The notes: generated by a model from the sequence alone, not told the origin. A stretch of 64,000 nt of DNA from Parabacteroides goldsteinii DSM 19448 = WAL 12034 (GCF_000969835.1 NZ_KQ033912.1:3421321-3485320); one strand, 5' to 3'. Positions 7,736 through 16,581 are shown, counted from the stretch's first letter. Made by a program: numbers and translations.

Positions 7736-8422
7736 ATGCAGAAAGAACAGGGATTAGAAGAAATAAGAAATGTGCTGATTCTAAATACAAGCAGTTTGTC
7801 TGATGTGGGTTTATACGGAGGGAAAATGGGTGTCTCTATTTTTCTTGCGCATTATGCTCGTTATAGTAATCAAGATGTATATTTGGATTTAGTACATTCT
7901 TTGATAAAAGAGATTTTTGAAGATTTGGATAATTCTTTTTCTTCTAATTTCGAAATTGGATTAAGCGGAATTGGCTGGGGAGTGAATTATTTGTTGTGTC
8001 ACCATTTTTTATCCGGTGACGTAAATGACGTATTATTCGATTTGGATCAAAACTTAATGAGATATGATGTCCGTAGGATAAATGACTTTGATTTCGATAG
8101 AGGTTTGGGCGGACTTGTGTATTATGTAAATTCACGATTAATGATACAACAAGGTGATCAGAGACCATTTGATTCTTTGTTCTTATCAGATTTATTATAT
8201 GTGATAAAAAATAATTACAATGCCTGGCATAATCTTTCTGTAAAAGATGTATTCTTCCAATATATTGATTTTCTTTCGGATAAACCTATGAAAGATTGCA
8301 TATGTTCATTGCCTGATTTTCTAAAAGGAAAAGAAATTAAGATAACTGATAGTATTTATCGTATGTCTTTGGGGTTAAAAAATGGGCTTGCCGGATATGG
8401 CTTAAATTTGATGAATATATGA
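7736..8422 (+). CDS. Short LanC-like protein
   Basis: This protein has 228 aa. The segments SDVGLYGGKMGVSIFLAHYAR, EIGLSGIGWGVNYLL, FDRGLGGLVYYVN and MSLGLKNGLAGYGLNL are glycine-rich helical repeats like those of the LanC alpha/alpha toroid. It is little more than half the length of a LanC cyclase, and the zinc-binding Cys-His-Gly and Trp-Cys-x-Gly motifs are absent, so a classic zinc-dependent thioether cyclase is unlikely. A scaffold or dehydrated-residue-binding role is possible. No LanB or LanM dehydratase is in the window. The stop overlaps the next start by ATGA, indicating translational coupling with the GT4 gene. Confidence 0.65.
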   Translation: MQKEQGLEEIRNVLILNTSSLSDVGLYGGKMGVSIFLAHYARYSNQDVYLDLVHSLIKEIFEDLDNSFSSNFEIGLSGIGWGVNYLLCHHFLSGDVNDVLFDLDQNLMRYDVRRINDFDFDRGLGGLVYYVNSRLMIQQGDQRPFDSLFLSDLLYVIKNNYNAWHNLSVKDVFFQYIDFLSDKPMKDCICSLPDFLKGKEIKITDSIYRMSLGLKNGLAGYGLNLMNI

Positions 8423-9633
8423 AACACATTTATATACTTGATAATAATTTTAATGGTACGGTTTTTGGTGTTGGTACTTATTTGAAGAATCTTATTCGTA
8501 TATTGAAGGATGAACCAATATTGGTGACAATGGTTACATTATTTAATCGGAAAGAGAGTGTTGAGATTGTTTCTGAAAACAATATTCGTTATATTCATAT
8601 ACCAGCTGTTCGCGCAAATCAGAAATCTAATTATTATTATCGGAATGTGTTTTATATACTTTATCCTTATATTGATCCCAATGATGAAAATATTCTTCAT
8701 ATGAATTATCGCAAAGGGACTGAATTATTTTTGATGTTAAAAGAATATTTTCATTTTAAATTTATATTGACATGGCATTATGCCAGTTGGATTGATTATT
8801 TCTCTCCGGAAGAAATAGAGAGGGTAATGGATAATATTACTAATAATATTTCCTTATCGGAAAAGGAACTTGTCTATTCCGATATATTGAAAGAAGAAAT
8901 AGAAATATTGAGTAAGTATTGTGATCATTTAGTAGTGGTAGCTAATCATGCTTCAACCTTTTTATGTAAATATCTCAATTTCTCATCGGATAGGATTTCT
9001 CTAGTCTATAATGCACTACCAGATCACTGCATACGAAAACTTGACAAGTTATCCATAAAGCAAAGAATGCATATCTCCTCTGATGAAAAAATTATTCTCT
9101 TTGTTGGGAGATTAGACGATAATAAAAATTTGTCTTTACTTGTAAGAGCTTTTAATAAAGTATTTCAGAATAATGAGAAAGTCTGTTTGATGGTTGTAGG
9201 AAAAGGAAATTATGATCTGCCTCTTTATTATGCATATCCCAATAATCGAAATATTATATTTACCGGATTTATAGATCAGGAGGAACTTAATTCTTTATAT
9301 GAAATTGCAGATATAGGAGTAATTCCATCTATTTATGAAGAATTCGGCTATGTGTTGGTTGAAATGATGATGCATGGTTTACCTGTCATCGCAAATAATA
9401 CAACCGGGATGGCCGAAATAATAGAAAATGGTATTTCTGGTATATTATTGGATTTATATTTTGAGAATGACAGTGAAAAGTCGATAGACTTGTTGAGAGC
9501 TGCTATAACTGAGTTATTGACAGATGATGAAAAACGGAGATTTTATTCTATTAATGCTTATGAACGGTATATAAATAATTTTCAAATCGGATTATTCAAA
9601 CAAAAAATGCTCGAAGTTTATAGAAAATTGTAA
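8419..9633 (+). CDS. GT4 glycosyltransferase of the GG-Bacteroidales peptide system (TIGR04157-like)
   Basis: This 404-aa protein is a two-domain GT-B glycosyltransferase. The N-terminus YILDNNFNGTVFGVGTYLKNLI carries the acceptor-side glycine motif, FVGRLDDNKNLSLLVRAF begins the nucleotide-sugar domain, and PSIYEEFGYVLVEMMMHGLPVIA gives the E-x7-E signature of retaining GT4 enzymes. A distinct family of such enzymes is known to accompany GG-leader precursors. It may glycosylate the core peptides, which are rich in Ser, Thr, Asn and Tyr, before export. It overlaps the LanC-like gene by four bases and ends just before the exporter gene. Confidence 0.85.
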   Translation: MKHIYILDNNFNGTVFGVGTYLKNLIRILKDEPILVTMVTLFNRKESVEIVSENNIRYIHIPAVRANQKSNYYYRNVFYILYPYIDPNDENILHMNYRKGTELFLMLKEYFHFKFILTWHYASWIDYFSPEEIERVMDNITNNISLSEKELVYSDILKEEIEILSKYCDHLVVVANHASTFLCKYLNFSSDRISLVYNALPDHCIRKLDKLSIKQRMHISSDEKIILFVGRLDDNKNLSLLVRAFNKVFQNNEKVCLMVVGKGNYDLPLYYAYPNNRNIIFTGFIDQEELNSLYEIADIGVIPSIYEEFGYVLVEMMMHGLPVIANNTTGMAEIIENGISGILLDLYFENDSEKSIDLLRAAITELLTDDEKRRFYSINAYERYINNFQIGLFKQKMLEVYRKL

Positions 9634-9639
9634 TTGTTT

Positions 9640-11835
9640 ATGCTAAGTCAATTTCCTCATTATATTCAGCTGGACTCTATGGATTGTGGTCCTACTTGTC
9701 TCCGTATGATTACAAAGTTTTATGGTCGTAGTTATTCTTTACAATATCTGCGTGAGCATGCATTCATAACAAGAGAAGGGGTATCGATGTTGGGGATCAG
9801 TGATGCGGCTGAACAAATAGGATTTCGTACAATGGGAGTTCGGGTTACGTTGGAACAATTGAATACGGAATTACCTTTACCTTGTATTCTTCATTGGAAT
9901 CAACGTCATTTCGTTGTTTGCTACAAAATAAAGAACGGTAAATATTATATTGCTGATCCAGCCAGTAAACGGTTAGTTTATGAGAAGGAAGAATTTGAGC
10001 ATTGTTGGTTTAGTACACAAGTAGAGGGAAAAGATACGGGTACGGCTCTATTACTAGAGCCTGGACCAGAATTTTACGATCGAGAGGAAGATGTAAAAGA
10101 TAAGAAAAGAGAGTTATCCTTCTTTTTTCGTTATCTCACTCCCTATAAGAGGGAGCTTTTCCAATTAATATTGGGAATGCTAACAGGTAGTATCTTACAG
10201 CTTATCATGCCTTTTCTTACTCAAAGCCTGGTGGATACAGGAATACGGGATAGTAATCTAAGTTTTATTACCCTGATACTGATTGCGCAGGTAGTAATTT
10301 TTGTTGCGCAATTATCAGTTGGCTTTATCCGTAGTTGGATTTTATTGCATATGAATACCCGGATTAATATCGCTTTAATTTCTGATTTTTTGGCAAAACT
10401 CATGCGCTTACCCCTTCATTTCTTCGATACGAAGATGGTGGGGGATATTATGCAGCGTATCGGAGACCATAACAGAATAGAATCGTTTATGACGGGTTCG
10501 TCTATTAGTGCATTATTCTCTTTTGTCAATTTTATTGTATTCGGCTTTGTGCTGGCATATTATGATCTTACTATATTAGGATTGTTCTTGTTTGGGAATG
10601 GCTTGTATGTTGCTTGGGTATTAGCTTTTATGAGATATAGGCGAGAATTGGATATCAAACGTTTTGCACAAGCAGCCGGTGAGCAGAGTAATTTGTTTCA
10701 ATTGGTAACCGGCATGCAGGAAATCAAGCTGAATAACTGTGAGACTGAAAAGCGCTGGGAATGGGAACGTATTCAAGTGAAATTATTTAAAATAAGTATT
10801 AAAGGGTTAGCTTTAGGGCAATATCAACAGCTCGGGTCGGTGTTTTTTAACCAAACCACCAATATCCTGATCTCCTTCACCGCAGCCCGGGCTGTTGTTT
10901 CCGGTGAGATGACTCTTGGTATGATGATGTCGCTCACCTATATTGTGGGGCAGTTGACTGCTCCGATCGAACAGTTTATTGGTTTTGCCCGTTCGTTTCA
11001 GGATGCAAAGATTAGTTTGGAACGTTTAGGAGAGATCCATCAGCGGGAAGATGAAGAACAGACCTTAGCATTGAAAGTAAATGCTTTACCGGATAACAAG
11101 GCTTTGCAGATCGAGGATGTGAGTTTTAGTTATGACGGGGCAGACCGGGATTATGTGTTGGAACATATTAATCTGACGATCCCACAGCATAAGGTGACGG
11201 CTATTGTCGGGGCCAGCGGAAGCGGAAAGACGACATTAATAAAGTTGTTGCTTGGGTTTTACGAGCCGAACAAGGGAAATATCAAAATAGGTGATCTGTC
11301 ATTGAAGAATATGAATCCGCATGTATGGCGTGCCCGTACGGGATGTGTGATGCAGGATGGGTTTATTTTTTCGGATTCGATAGCGAAGAATATCGCTATA
11401 GGTGCGGAAGTGATCGATAAAGAACGGTTGTTGCATGCTGTGACTGTAGCTAATATCCGGGATTTTATTGATTCGCTACCATTGGGCTATAACACAAAAA
11501 TAGGTATGGAAGGAAATGGTGTAAGCCAGGGACAGCGGCAACGTATCCTGATTGCACGTGCTGTATATAAGAATCCTGAATTTATCTTTTTGGATGAAGC
11601 AACGAATGCATTAGACGCCAATAATGAGCGTGAGATTATGGAACATCTGCATCAGTTCTATAAAGGAAGGACGGTGGTTGTTGTGGCTCACCGGCTGAGT
11701 ACGGTGCGGGATGCGGATAATATAGTGGTACTGGATAAAGGACAGGTCGTGGAGGAAGGGACGCATGAGGAACTGACGGCACGACGGGGTGTATATTATA
11801 AGTTGGTAAAGAATCAATTGGAATTGGGTTCGTAA
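9640..11835 (+). CDS. Peptidase-containing ABC exporter (C39 PCAT)
   Basis: The protein is 731 aa from the ATG at 9640 (a TTG at 9634 is also in frame). The N-terminal C39 peptidase domain has the catalytic Cys16 in MDCGPTCL, a later HFVV histidine and the IADP aspartate; it cuts leaders after Gly-Gly. Six predicted membrane helices (residues about 165-450) follow, then an ATPase with VGASGSGKTT (Walker A), VSQGQRQR (signature, degenerate from LSGGQ) and FIFLDEAT (Walker B). It fits the GG leaders of both precursors and pairs with the HlyD-type adaptor downstream. The 3' half of the gene is visibly more GC-rich than the 5' half. Confidence 0.93.
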   Translation: MLSQFPHYIQLDSMDCGPTCLRMITKFYGRSYSLQYLREHAFITREGVSMLGISDAAEQIGFRTMGVRVTLEQLNTELPLPCILHWNQRHFVVCYKIKNGKYYIADPASKRLVYEKEEFEHCWFSTQVEGKDTGTALLLEPGPEFYDREEDVKDKKRELSFFFRYLTPYKRELFQLILGMLTGSILQLIMPFLTQSLVDTGIRDSNLSFITLILIAQVVIFVAQLSVGFIRSWILLHMNTRINIALISDFLAKLMRLPLHFFDTKMVGDIMQRIGDHNRIESFMTGSSISALFSFVNFIVFGFVLAYYDLTILGLFLFGNGLYVAWVLAFMRYRRELDIKRFAQAAGEQSNLFQLVTGMQEIKLNNCETEKRWEWERIQVKLFKISIKGLALGQYQQLGSVFFNQTTNILISFTAARAVVSGEMTLGMMMSLTYIVGQLTAPIEQFIGFARSFQDAKISLERLGEIHQREDEEQTLALKVNALPDNKALQIEDVSFSYDGADRDYVLEHINLTIPQHKVTAIVGASGSGKTTLIKLLLGFYEPNKGNIKIGDLSLKNMNPHVWRARTGCVMQDGFIFSDSIAKNIAIGAEVIDKERLLHAVTVANIRDFIDSLPLGYNTKIGMEGNGVSQGQRQRILIARAVYKNPEFIFLDEATNALDANNEREIMEHLHQFYKGRTVVVVAHRLSTVRDADNIVVLDKGQVVEEGTHEELTARRGVYYKLVKNQLELGS

Positions 11836-11846
11836 AATGTATTGAT

Positions 11847-13736
11847 ATGCCGGAGATTAGTATTATTCTGAAAGTAGATGATGGAAATAGGTATTTGCAG
11901 GAAGCTGTGAATAATGTCTTTATGCAATCGTTTTCAGATTTTGAACTTCTTGTGTTGAAGGAAGGGGCTAATTACGAGGATACTCTGGATGGTATGGATA
12001 CAATCGATATGCGTTTGAGAATTTTGAATGTTGTATCATTTGAAGAACCGGGAGTATGGGGGCAGGTAATGGAAAGCATAAAGGGGAAATATGTTGTTTT
12101 AATGGATGCTGGTCATTTAATGGTTCCCAGGAAACTTCATACCCAATTTTCTTTTATGGAGGACCATAGAGATGTTGATGTTTGTGGTACCTGGGTTACG
12201 GAAAATGGAAATTCCGGAGTAAATTATTTTTATCAGGTACGGCATAATGATATTGTCATTGAGATGTTGTTTTCTAAAGCTATATATACTCAGTCGGTGA
12301 TAATGCGCAAGTCTGTTTTTGGAGAGTTTCTAAAAACGTGTTTAGGGAAAATACAGAGACATGAATGTGTGGAATATTATGAGATATGGACTGATTTAAT
12401 AATGAAGGGATATCTTTTTGCCAATATTCCGGAGGTGTTGTTGGATATTCGAACAGGGGAAAATGTGTCTTTATTTGCTGATCCGAGTTTACGGCGGGTA
12501 GATCTAAGATATGTCCAGTGTTGTTATCTGGATTATTTAATGAATAAGATCATTGAGCTTGATCCTGCTTATTTTGATTTTTTGAATAGTGCAGTTGAAT
12601 TACAGAATAGTAATAAATTGACTTTTGAGGAGTGTAAAGGACTTGTTCGAAATGTATATAGTCATATTAGAGAAAAAGAAGAGATACATTTGAAGGATGG
12701 TAAAATCAGGATATTGTTTTGTATCGATACATTAGGAGGTGGCGGTGCTGAAAAATTATTGATCGATATATTGAAAAGATTTGATTATGAGAAATATGCC
12801 GTTGACCTTTTAGTCCTATTTGAAGAAGGAATTTATTTTGCAGATATACCGGAGGAGGTTTCGTGGTTCTTTCCGGGCAGTGAAAAAGTTAAAAACCGAT
12901 TTTATGACATAGAGATTGCTTTTTTGGAAGGACTGGCGGTAAAATATATTGCAGAAAGGGGTAGCGTTGCTGTTAAGGTAGCTTGGGTTCATGCAGATTT
13001 GTGTAATTATCATTGGACAAAGCGATATTATGAAAATGATGAACATGAATATAGCATTTTTCAAAGAATGGATAAAATCGTTTTTGTGAGTGATAATGTA
13101 AAGGAGCAGTATATTAAGTTGTTTGGAGATGCTAAATCTGAATTATTAGTAATTTATAATCTTATTGATCGGTCGGAACTCTTGAGCAAATGGGATTGTG
13201 TGGGTATAACGAAAAGGAAATTTACATTATGTAGTATTGGAAGATTGACTCCGGTAAAGGGGTATTTGTTATTGATACAAGCTGTTCGACGTTTAGTTGA
13301 GGATGGATTAGATTTTGATTTATGGATTGTTGGAGAAGGTGAACAAAGGGTAAAGTTGGAAGAACTGATCAAAGAGTTTTCATTAGATGATATTGTTTTC
13401 TTGCGAGGGTATCATAAAAATCCGATACCTTTTTTGAAAGAAGCAGATGTTTTTGTTTCCTCTTCTTTGTCTGAAGGTTTTCCCCTTGTAATTTGTGAGG
13501 CTTTATGTCTGGGGTTACCGGTTGTTGCAACGAAGAATGCTGGCTCGGAAGAAATATTAGGCAAGGGAAAATATGGTTTGCTAACAGAACAAGATGAGTT
13601 TCTGTTGTATAAGGCTTTAAAAGCTGTAATAGAAAATGTGGCATTAAGGGATGATTTACGAAACAAGGCATTGGAAAGGGCTGAATTGTTTAATGAATCT
13701 ACAATAATGGATCAGATTTATACTGTTCTTGGGTAA
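11847..13736 (+). CDS. Two-domain glycosyltransferase (GT2-GT4 fusion)
   Basis: This protein has 629 aa. Residues 1-270 form a GT2-like domain (PEISIILKVDDGNRYLQEAV, QSFSDFELLV, VVLMDAGHLM where DAG stands in for the usual DxD). Residues about 285-629 form a complete GT4 domain (ILFCIDTLGGGGAEKLLIDIL, SIGRLTPVKGYLLL, and the E-x7-E stretch SLSEGFPLVICEALCLGLPVVA). The fusion could add two sugars in turn, but the GT2 half lacks a clear DxD and may be weak or inactive. It lies between the exporter and its adaptor, so it is very likely part of the RiPP locus. The acceptor is unknown. Confidence 0.8.
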   Translation: MPEISIILKVDDGNRYLQEAVNNVFMQSFSDFELLVLKEGANYEDTLDGMDTIDMRLRILNVVSFEEPGVWGQVMESIKGKYVVLMDAGHLMVPRKLHTQFSFMEDHRDVDVCGTWVTENGNSGVNYFYQVRHNDIVIEMLFSKAIYTQSVIMRKSVFGEFLKTCLGKIQRHECVEYYEIWTDLIMKGYLFANIPEVLLDIRTGENVSLFADPSLRRVDLRYVQCCYLDYLMNKIIELDPAYFDFLNSAVELQNSNKLTFEECKGLVRNVYSHIREKEEIHLKDGKIRILFCIDTLGGGGAEKLLIDILKRFDYEKYAVDLLVLFEEGIYFADIPEEVSWFFPGSEKVKNRFYDIEIAFLEGLAVKYIAERGSVAVKVAWVHADLCNYHWTKRYYENDEHEYSIFQRMDKIVFVSDNVKEQYIKLFGDAKSELLVIYNLIDRSELLSKWDCVGITKRKFTLCSIGRLTPVKGYLLLIQAVRRLVEDGLDFDLWIVGEGEQRVKLEELIKEFSLDDIVFLRGYHKNPIPFLKEADVFVSSSLSEGFPLVICEALCLGLPVVATKNAGSEEILGKGKYGLLTEQDEFLLYKALKAVIENVALRDDLRNKALERAELFNESTIMDQIYTVLG

Positions 13737-13751
13737 TTAATAATCGAAACA

Positions 13752-14693
13752 ATGGAAGGAAAAGAAATAGAATTACGCAGCGAAGAGGTTCAGGAGGTGA
13801 TGGGGCAGATCCCGGCCTGGATTGTGCGGTGGGGGATTACGATCTTGTTTATCGTGGTGCTGGCGCTTTTGGTGGGTAGCTATTTCTTTAGATATCCGGA
13901 TGTGATCACGACGGAGATGACATTGACAAGCCGGCATCCGGTGGCGGAGGTGGTGGCCCGCTCGTCGGGAAAGATAAATGAGCTTTATGTGTTTAACGGA
14001 CAGGAGGTAAAGATGGGTGCTCCGTTGGCGGTGGTTGAGAACCCGGCCAGGACGGAGGATGTGTTCCGGCTGAAGAAGTTGTTGGCACGTTATCAGGAGC
14101 AGCCGGAACGTCTGAGCTATTATCTGTTGCAGGATGTGTGGCTGCTGGGGGATATTCAGCCGGCTTATATGAGTCTGGCATCGAAAGATATTTCTGCCCG
14201 CGATTACCGGGCTTCGGTCGGACAGTTACTGGCGGCGATCCGTGTCTGGGAGATGTCTTACTGCCTGGTGGCGCCGTCGGATGGAAAGGTTCAGTTGCTT
14301 GTGCAAGGGGCTCCGAACCTGTATTTGTCGGCGGGAGATATTTTTGCCCGTATGGTGCCTGAGGGCGGGGAGACCTGGATCGGGCGGGCCTTACTGCCGA
14401 TTCAGCGGTCCGGAAAGGTGAAGGCCGGACAGCGAGTGATTGTGCGGTTTACGAATTTCCCGGATCAGGAATTCGGTATCGTGAACGGGCGTTTGTCGTC
14501 AGTTTCGCTGGTGCCTTCGGAAGACAATTATATGGTGGAGATTGCCTTCCCGGACGGACTGACCACCAATTATAGGAAGAATCTGCCTGTTTCTTATGAA
14601 ATGAAAGCCACAGCCGAAATTGTAACTGATGATGTACGTTTGATAGAACGTTTCTTCCAGCCACTGAAAAAGATACTGAAAGAAGGGTTCTGA
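13752..14693 (+). CDS. HlyD-family membrane fusion protein (exporter adaptor)
   Basis: This protein has 313 aa with a short cytosolic N-terminus, one membrane helix (about residues 25-48) and a periplasmic part with a lipoyl-like half-motif (VVARSSGKINELYVFNGQEVKMGAPLAVVE) and its later partner (APSDGKVQLLVQG). It lacks the long coiled-coil hairpin of classic HlyD proteins. It should link the C39 exporter to an outer-membrane channel; none is encoded next to it, so a TolC-type protein elsewhere is assumed. The gene is GC-rich (many GGG, CCG and GCG codons), unlike the AT-rich glycosyltransferase just before it, which suggests a different origin or that the older host genome begins here. Confidence 0.85.
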   Translation: MEGKEIELRSEEVQEVMGQIPAWIVRWGITILFIVVLALLVGSYFFRYPDVITTEMTLTSRHPVAEVVARSSGKINELYVFNGQEVKMGAPLAVVENPARTEDVFRLKKLLARYQEQPERLSYYLLQDVWLLGDIQPAYMSLASKDISARDYRASVGQLLAAIRVWEMSYCLVAPSDGKVQLLVQGAPNLYLSAGDIFARMVPEGGETWIGRALLPIQRSGKVKAGQRVIVRFTNFPDQEFGIVNGRLSSVSLVPSEDNYMVEIAFPDGLTTNYRKNLPVSYEMKATAEIVTDDVRLIERFFQPLKKILKEGF

Positions 14694-14736
14694 AGTTTTT
14701 TTGTTGTCTCTTTTGTCTCGTTTAGTGGCTTTCGAG

Positions 14737-14765
14737 CCGGGAAGGATGAACAATCCCCTTCCCGG
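14737..14765 (+). other. Perfect 9-bp stem-loop before the 155-aa gene
   Basis: CCGGGAAGG (14737-14745) and CCTTCCCGG (14757-14765) pair perfectly around an 11-nt loop. No U-run follows, and the ATG of the next gene is only six bases away. It is either a terminator of the RiPP operon of the non-U type or a structure hiding the ribosome-binding region of the next gene. Confidence 0.5.
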
Positions 14766-14771
14766 ATTCGT

Positions 14772-15239
14772 ATGAAAAAGTTACTGATGGCACAGCTGGG
14801 TGCCGAGCCTACCGTCCAGCATTTTAATGAAATAGTGATAAATCTTCCGGAGAATGAAAAAGCCGGTTTTGTGAAAGGTACTTTCGGGTTGGCTTTCTCT
14901 GAGTGGGGAAACCTGAATGTTGCTTACCGTGAGTTTTTGGTCGCATTGATAAAGAGTAAACGACAGCAGTTTGTGGAGTTTGTTCGCAAGGATACGGTTC
15001 TGGGGGAATTCCTGTACGATCTGAAAGATAAAGAGTTGTTTGTGAAAATATTAAATCTGTTTGAGCGACCGTCTAAAAAGCATAAGATTTCTTATTCCAA
15101 GTTGGCTTTTTCTTTTTTGCTAGGGTTTAAGATGGACTTGGAAGTCAAGGGATTATCTGACAAAATCAGGTACGCCAAGGTGGATACGGATGATCTGGTT
15201 GAGTTGTTTGAGTTGATTGAGAAAGTAAAGTTAAGCTGA
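14772..15239 (+). CDS. Hypothetical protein, 155 aa
   Basis: I do not recognise this family. The protein is probably soluble, has no signal peptide or membrane helix, and is mostly helical by composition. A positively charged stretch (ERPSKKHKISYSK) lies near residue 100. Codon use is like the housekeeping genes. It stands between the end of the RiPP locus and the HU-like/lysis-like cassette, with a strong hairpin immediately upstream and about 200 nt of non-coding DNA downstream, so it is probably a separate transcription unit. No function is proposed. Confidence 0.6.
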   Translation: MKKLLMAQLGAEPTVQHFNEIVINLPENEKAGFVKGTFGLAFSEWGNLNVAYREFLVALIKSKRQQFVEFVRKDTVLGEFLYDLKDKELFVKILNLFERPSKKHKISYSKLAFSFLLGFKMDLEVKGLSDKIRYAKVDTDDLVELFELIEKVKLS

Positions 15240-15384
15240 AGTTTATATTTAAAGAATATAAAATATGGGCGTTTCAGAAAAGCAGTAAGAACCGGGATTA
15301 TAATCTCTTTCTTGATCGTTTAAAAGATCAACAACTTGATTCTTATGTGATTATATTGTTTTAGCTTCCTCTTCTTATTGCTTA

Positions 15385-15412
15385 TTGCCTCTTTTTTACC
15401 GCCGTATCTTTG
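15385..15412 (+). promoter_or_regulatory. Promoter of the HU-like/lysis-like cassette
   Basis: TATCTTTG (15405-15412) matches the Bacteroidales -7 element TAnnTTTG, with a TTG at 15385-15387, 17 nt upstream. It is 37 nt before the HU-like ATG. The upstream interval from 15240 holds only a short TTGATC/GATCAA hairpin (15313-15332). Confidence 0.6.
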
Positions 15413-15449
15413 TGTTGTACTTAATTATTCACTAAAAACATTTTTAATT

Positions 15450-15893
15450 ATGGCACAAGGTTACAAGTTGGTTCTGCGCCCGTCGGAACCGGGAGTCAAA
15501 GGTTCCAAGAAGTTGTATTATGCGGTATCTAAAAGTACGGGATTTACGGATATCAGACGTTTATGCAAGTTGGTTGCTGCTAGAAGTACGGTATCGAGTG
15601 CGGATGTGAAAGCGGTACTGGATAATCTGAATTATATTCTGGATCTGGAATTGCAGGATGGTCGTATTGTTCAGTTGGGGGAATTCGGTAATTTCCGTAT
15701 TACGGTCGGAAGCGAGGGCGTGGAGGATAAAAAGAAGTTCTCTGCAAGTATGATTCGTGCTCCGAAGATTGTTTTCACTCCCGGGTTTGATTTGCGTGAG
15801 ACTAAGAAAACGATGGGTTATTCTTTGATTACTCCGGAAGTTGAAAAAACGGAGAATCCCGGAGGTGGTGAGGATCGTCCGGAAATCGAGTAA
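15450..15893 (+). CDS. HU-related DNA-binding protein (TIGR01201-like)
   Basis: This protein has 147 aa from the ATG at 15450 (an upstream in-frame extension from 15378 crosses the promoter and is rejected). The HU-like fold is seen in GFTDIRRLCKLVAARSTVSSADVKAVLDNLNYILDLELQDGRIVQLGEFGNFRITVGS, and an acidic, proline-rich tail (EKTENPGGGEDRPEIE) follows. This divergent HU family is abundant in Bacteroidales and often sits just before murein-hydrolase genes, as here. It probably binds and bends DNA, but its partner role in the cassette is unknown. The holin-like gene starts 11 nt after its stop. Confidence 0.85.
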   Translation: MAQGYKLVLRPSEPGVKGSKKLYYAVSKSTGFTDIRRLCKLVAARSTVSSADVKAVLDNLNYILDLELQDGRIVQLGEFGNFRITVGSEGVEDKKKFSASMIRAPKIVFTPGFDLRETKKTMGYSLITPEVEKTENPGGGEDRPEIE

Positions 15894-15904
15894 TTCGATG
15901 ATGG

Positions 15905-16099
15905 ATGAAAAGAATGAATGTTCAATTGGTAATGGCCGTGCTGCTTTGTGCAGCCGGTCTTATCCTGATCTTTTCCGGTTTTTGGGTGGCTCCGACAGGG
16001 GAAATACATAATAGCGTTTTAGTCGCTTTCGGGGAGATCAGTACGTTTGCCGGAGCCTTGTTTGGAGTGGATTATTCATATAAAATAAGAAAAGAATGA
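15905..16099 (+). CDS. Small two-helix membrane protein, holin-like
   Basis: This protein has 64 aa with two hydrophobic segments (about residues 6-28 and 38-55) joined by a short polar loop (TGEIHN) and a basic tail (YKIRKE). That topology and its place immediately before a murein peptidase, with an ATGA overlap, resemble a class II holin. There is no sequence signature that proves holin function, so the call rests on topology and context. Confidence 0.55.
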   Translation: MKRMNVQLVMAVLLCAAGLILIFSGFWVAPTGEIHNSVLVAFGEISTFAGALFGVDYSYKIRKE

Positions 16100-16581
16100 A
16101 AACGAAATTTTGTCAATATGCAATAGAGGAACCTTTGACGTCGGAACAAATGAAGTGGAGAAGAAATCATCCGGATTGGATCAGTGATCATTTTTACATG
16201 GGGGAGTTTATCTACAGTGCGGTTGCTGTGGAGAAGGGCCTGGACAATACGCCGCCACCGGAAGCGCAGCGTGCAATCAGAAATCTGGTTAGAAAATTAT
16301 TGGAGCCGCTTCGGGAGTATGCGGATTGTCCTATGGGGATGCATATCTCCAGTGGGTATCGTTGTGAAGAATTGAATCATCTGGTGGGTGGTGTCGCCGA
16401 TTCCCAGCATCTGAAAGGGGAGGCGGCGGATATTTATACGTTCGGCAGTTGTCGTTTGCTGGAGGCTTTACAGCAAAGCCGGTTGAATTTTGATCAGGCG
16501 ATTTATTACCGTCGCCGTGGTTTTATTCATTTGTCATTGAAATTGACGGGGAAGAACCGTCGCCAGGTGATTATCAAATGA
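16096..16581 (+). CDS. M15A-family murein peptidase (endolysin-like)
   Basis: This protein has 161 aa. ISSGYRCEELNHLVGG followed by DSQHLKGEAADI contains the zinc ligands His and Asp of the M15A family (SxHxxGxAxD), and FIHLSL gives the third ligand His near the C-terminus. The enzyme should cut peptide bonds in peptidoglycan cross-links. There is no signal peptide, which is typical of phage endolysins that depend on a holin, rather than of housekeeping D,D-carboxypeptidases. The start overlaps the holin-like gene and the stop overlaps the spanin-like gene (ATGA both times), giving a translationally coupled trio. Confidence 0.85.
   Translation: MKTKFCQYAIEEPLTSEQMKWRRNHPDWISDHFYMGEFIYSAVAVEKGLDNTPPPEAQRAIRNLVRKLLEPLREYADCPMGMHISSGYRCEELNHLVGGVADSQHLKGEAADIYTFGSCRLLEALQQSRLNFDQAIYYRRRGFIHLSLKLTGKNRRQVIIK

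Noticed and set aside
15313..15332. TTGATC/GATCAA hairpin before the HU-like gene as a terminator
   Set aside because: It has only six paired bases and no U-run, too weak to call.
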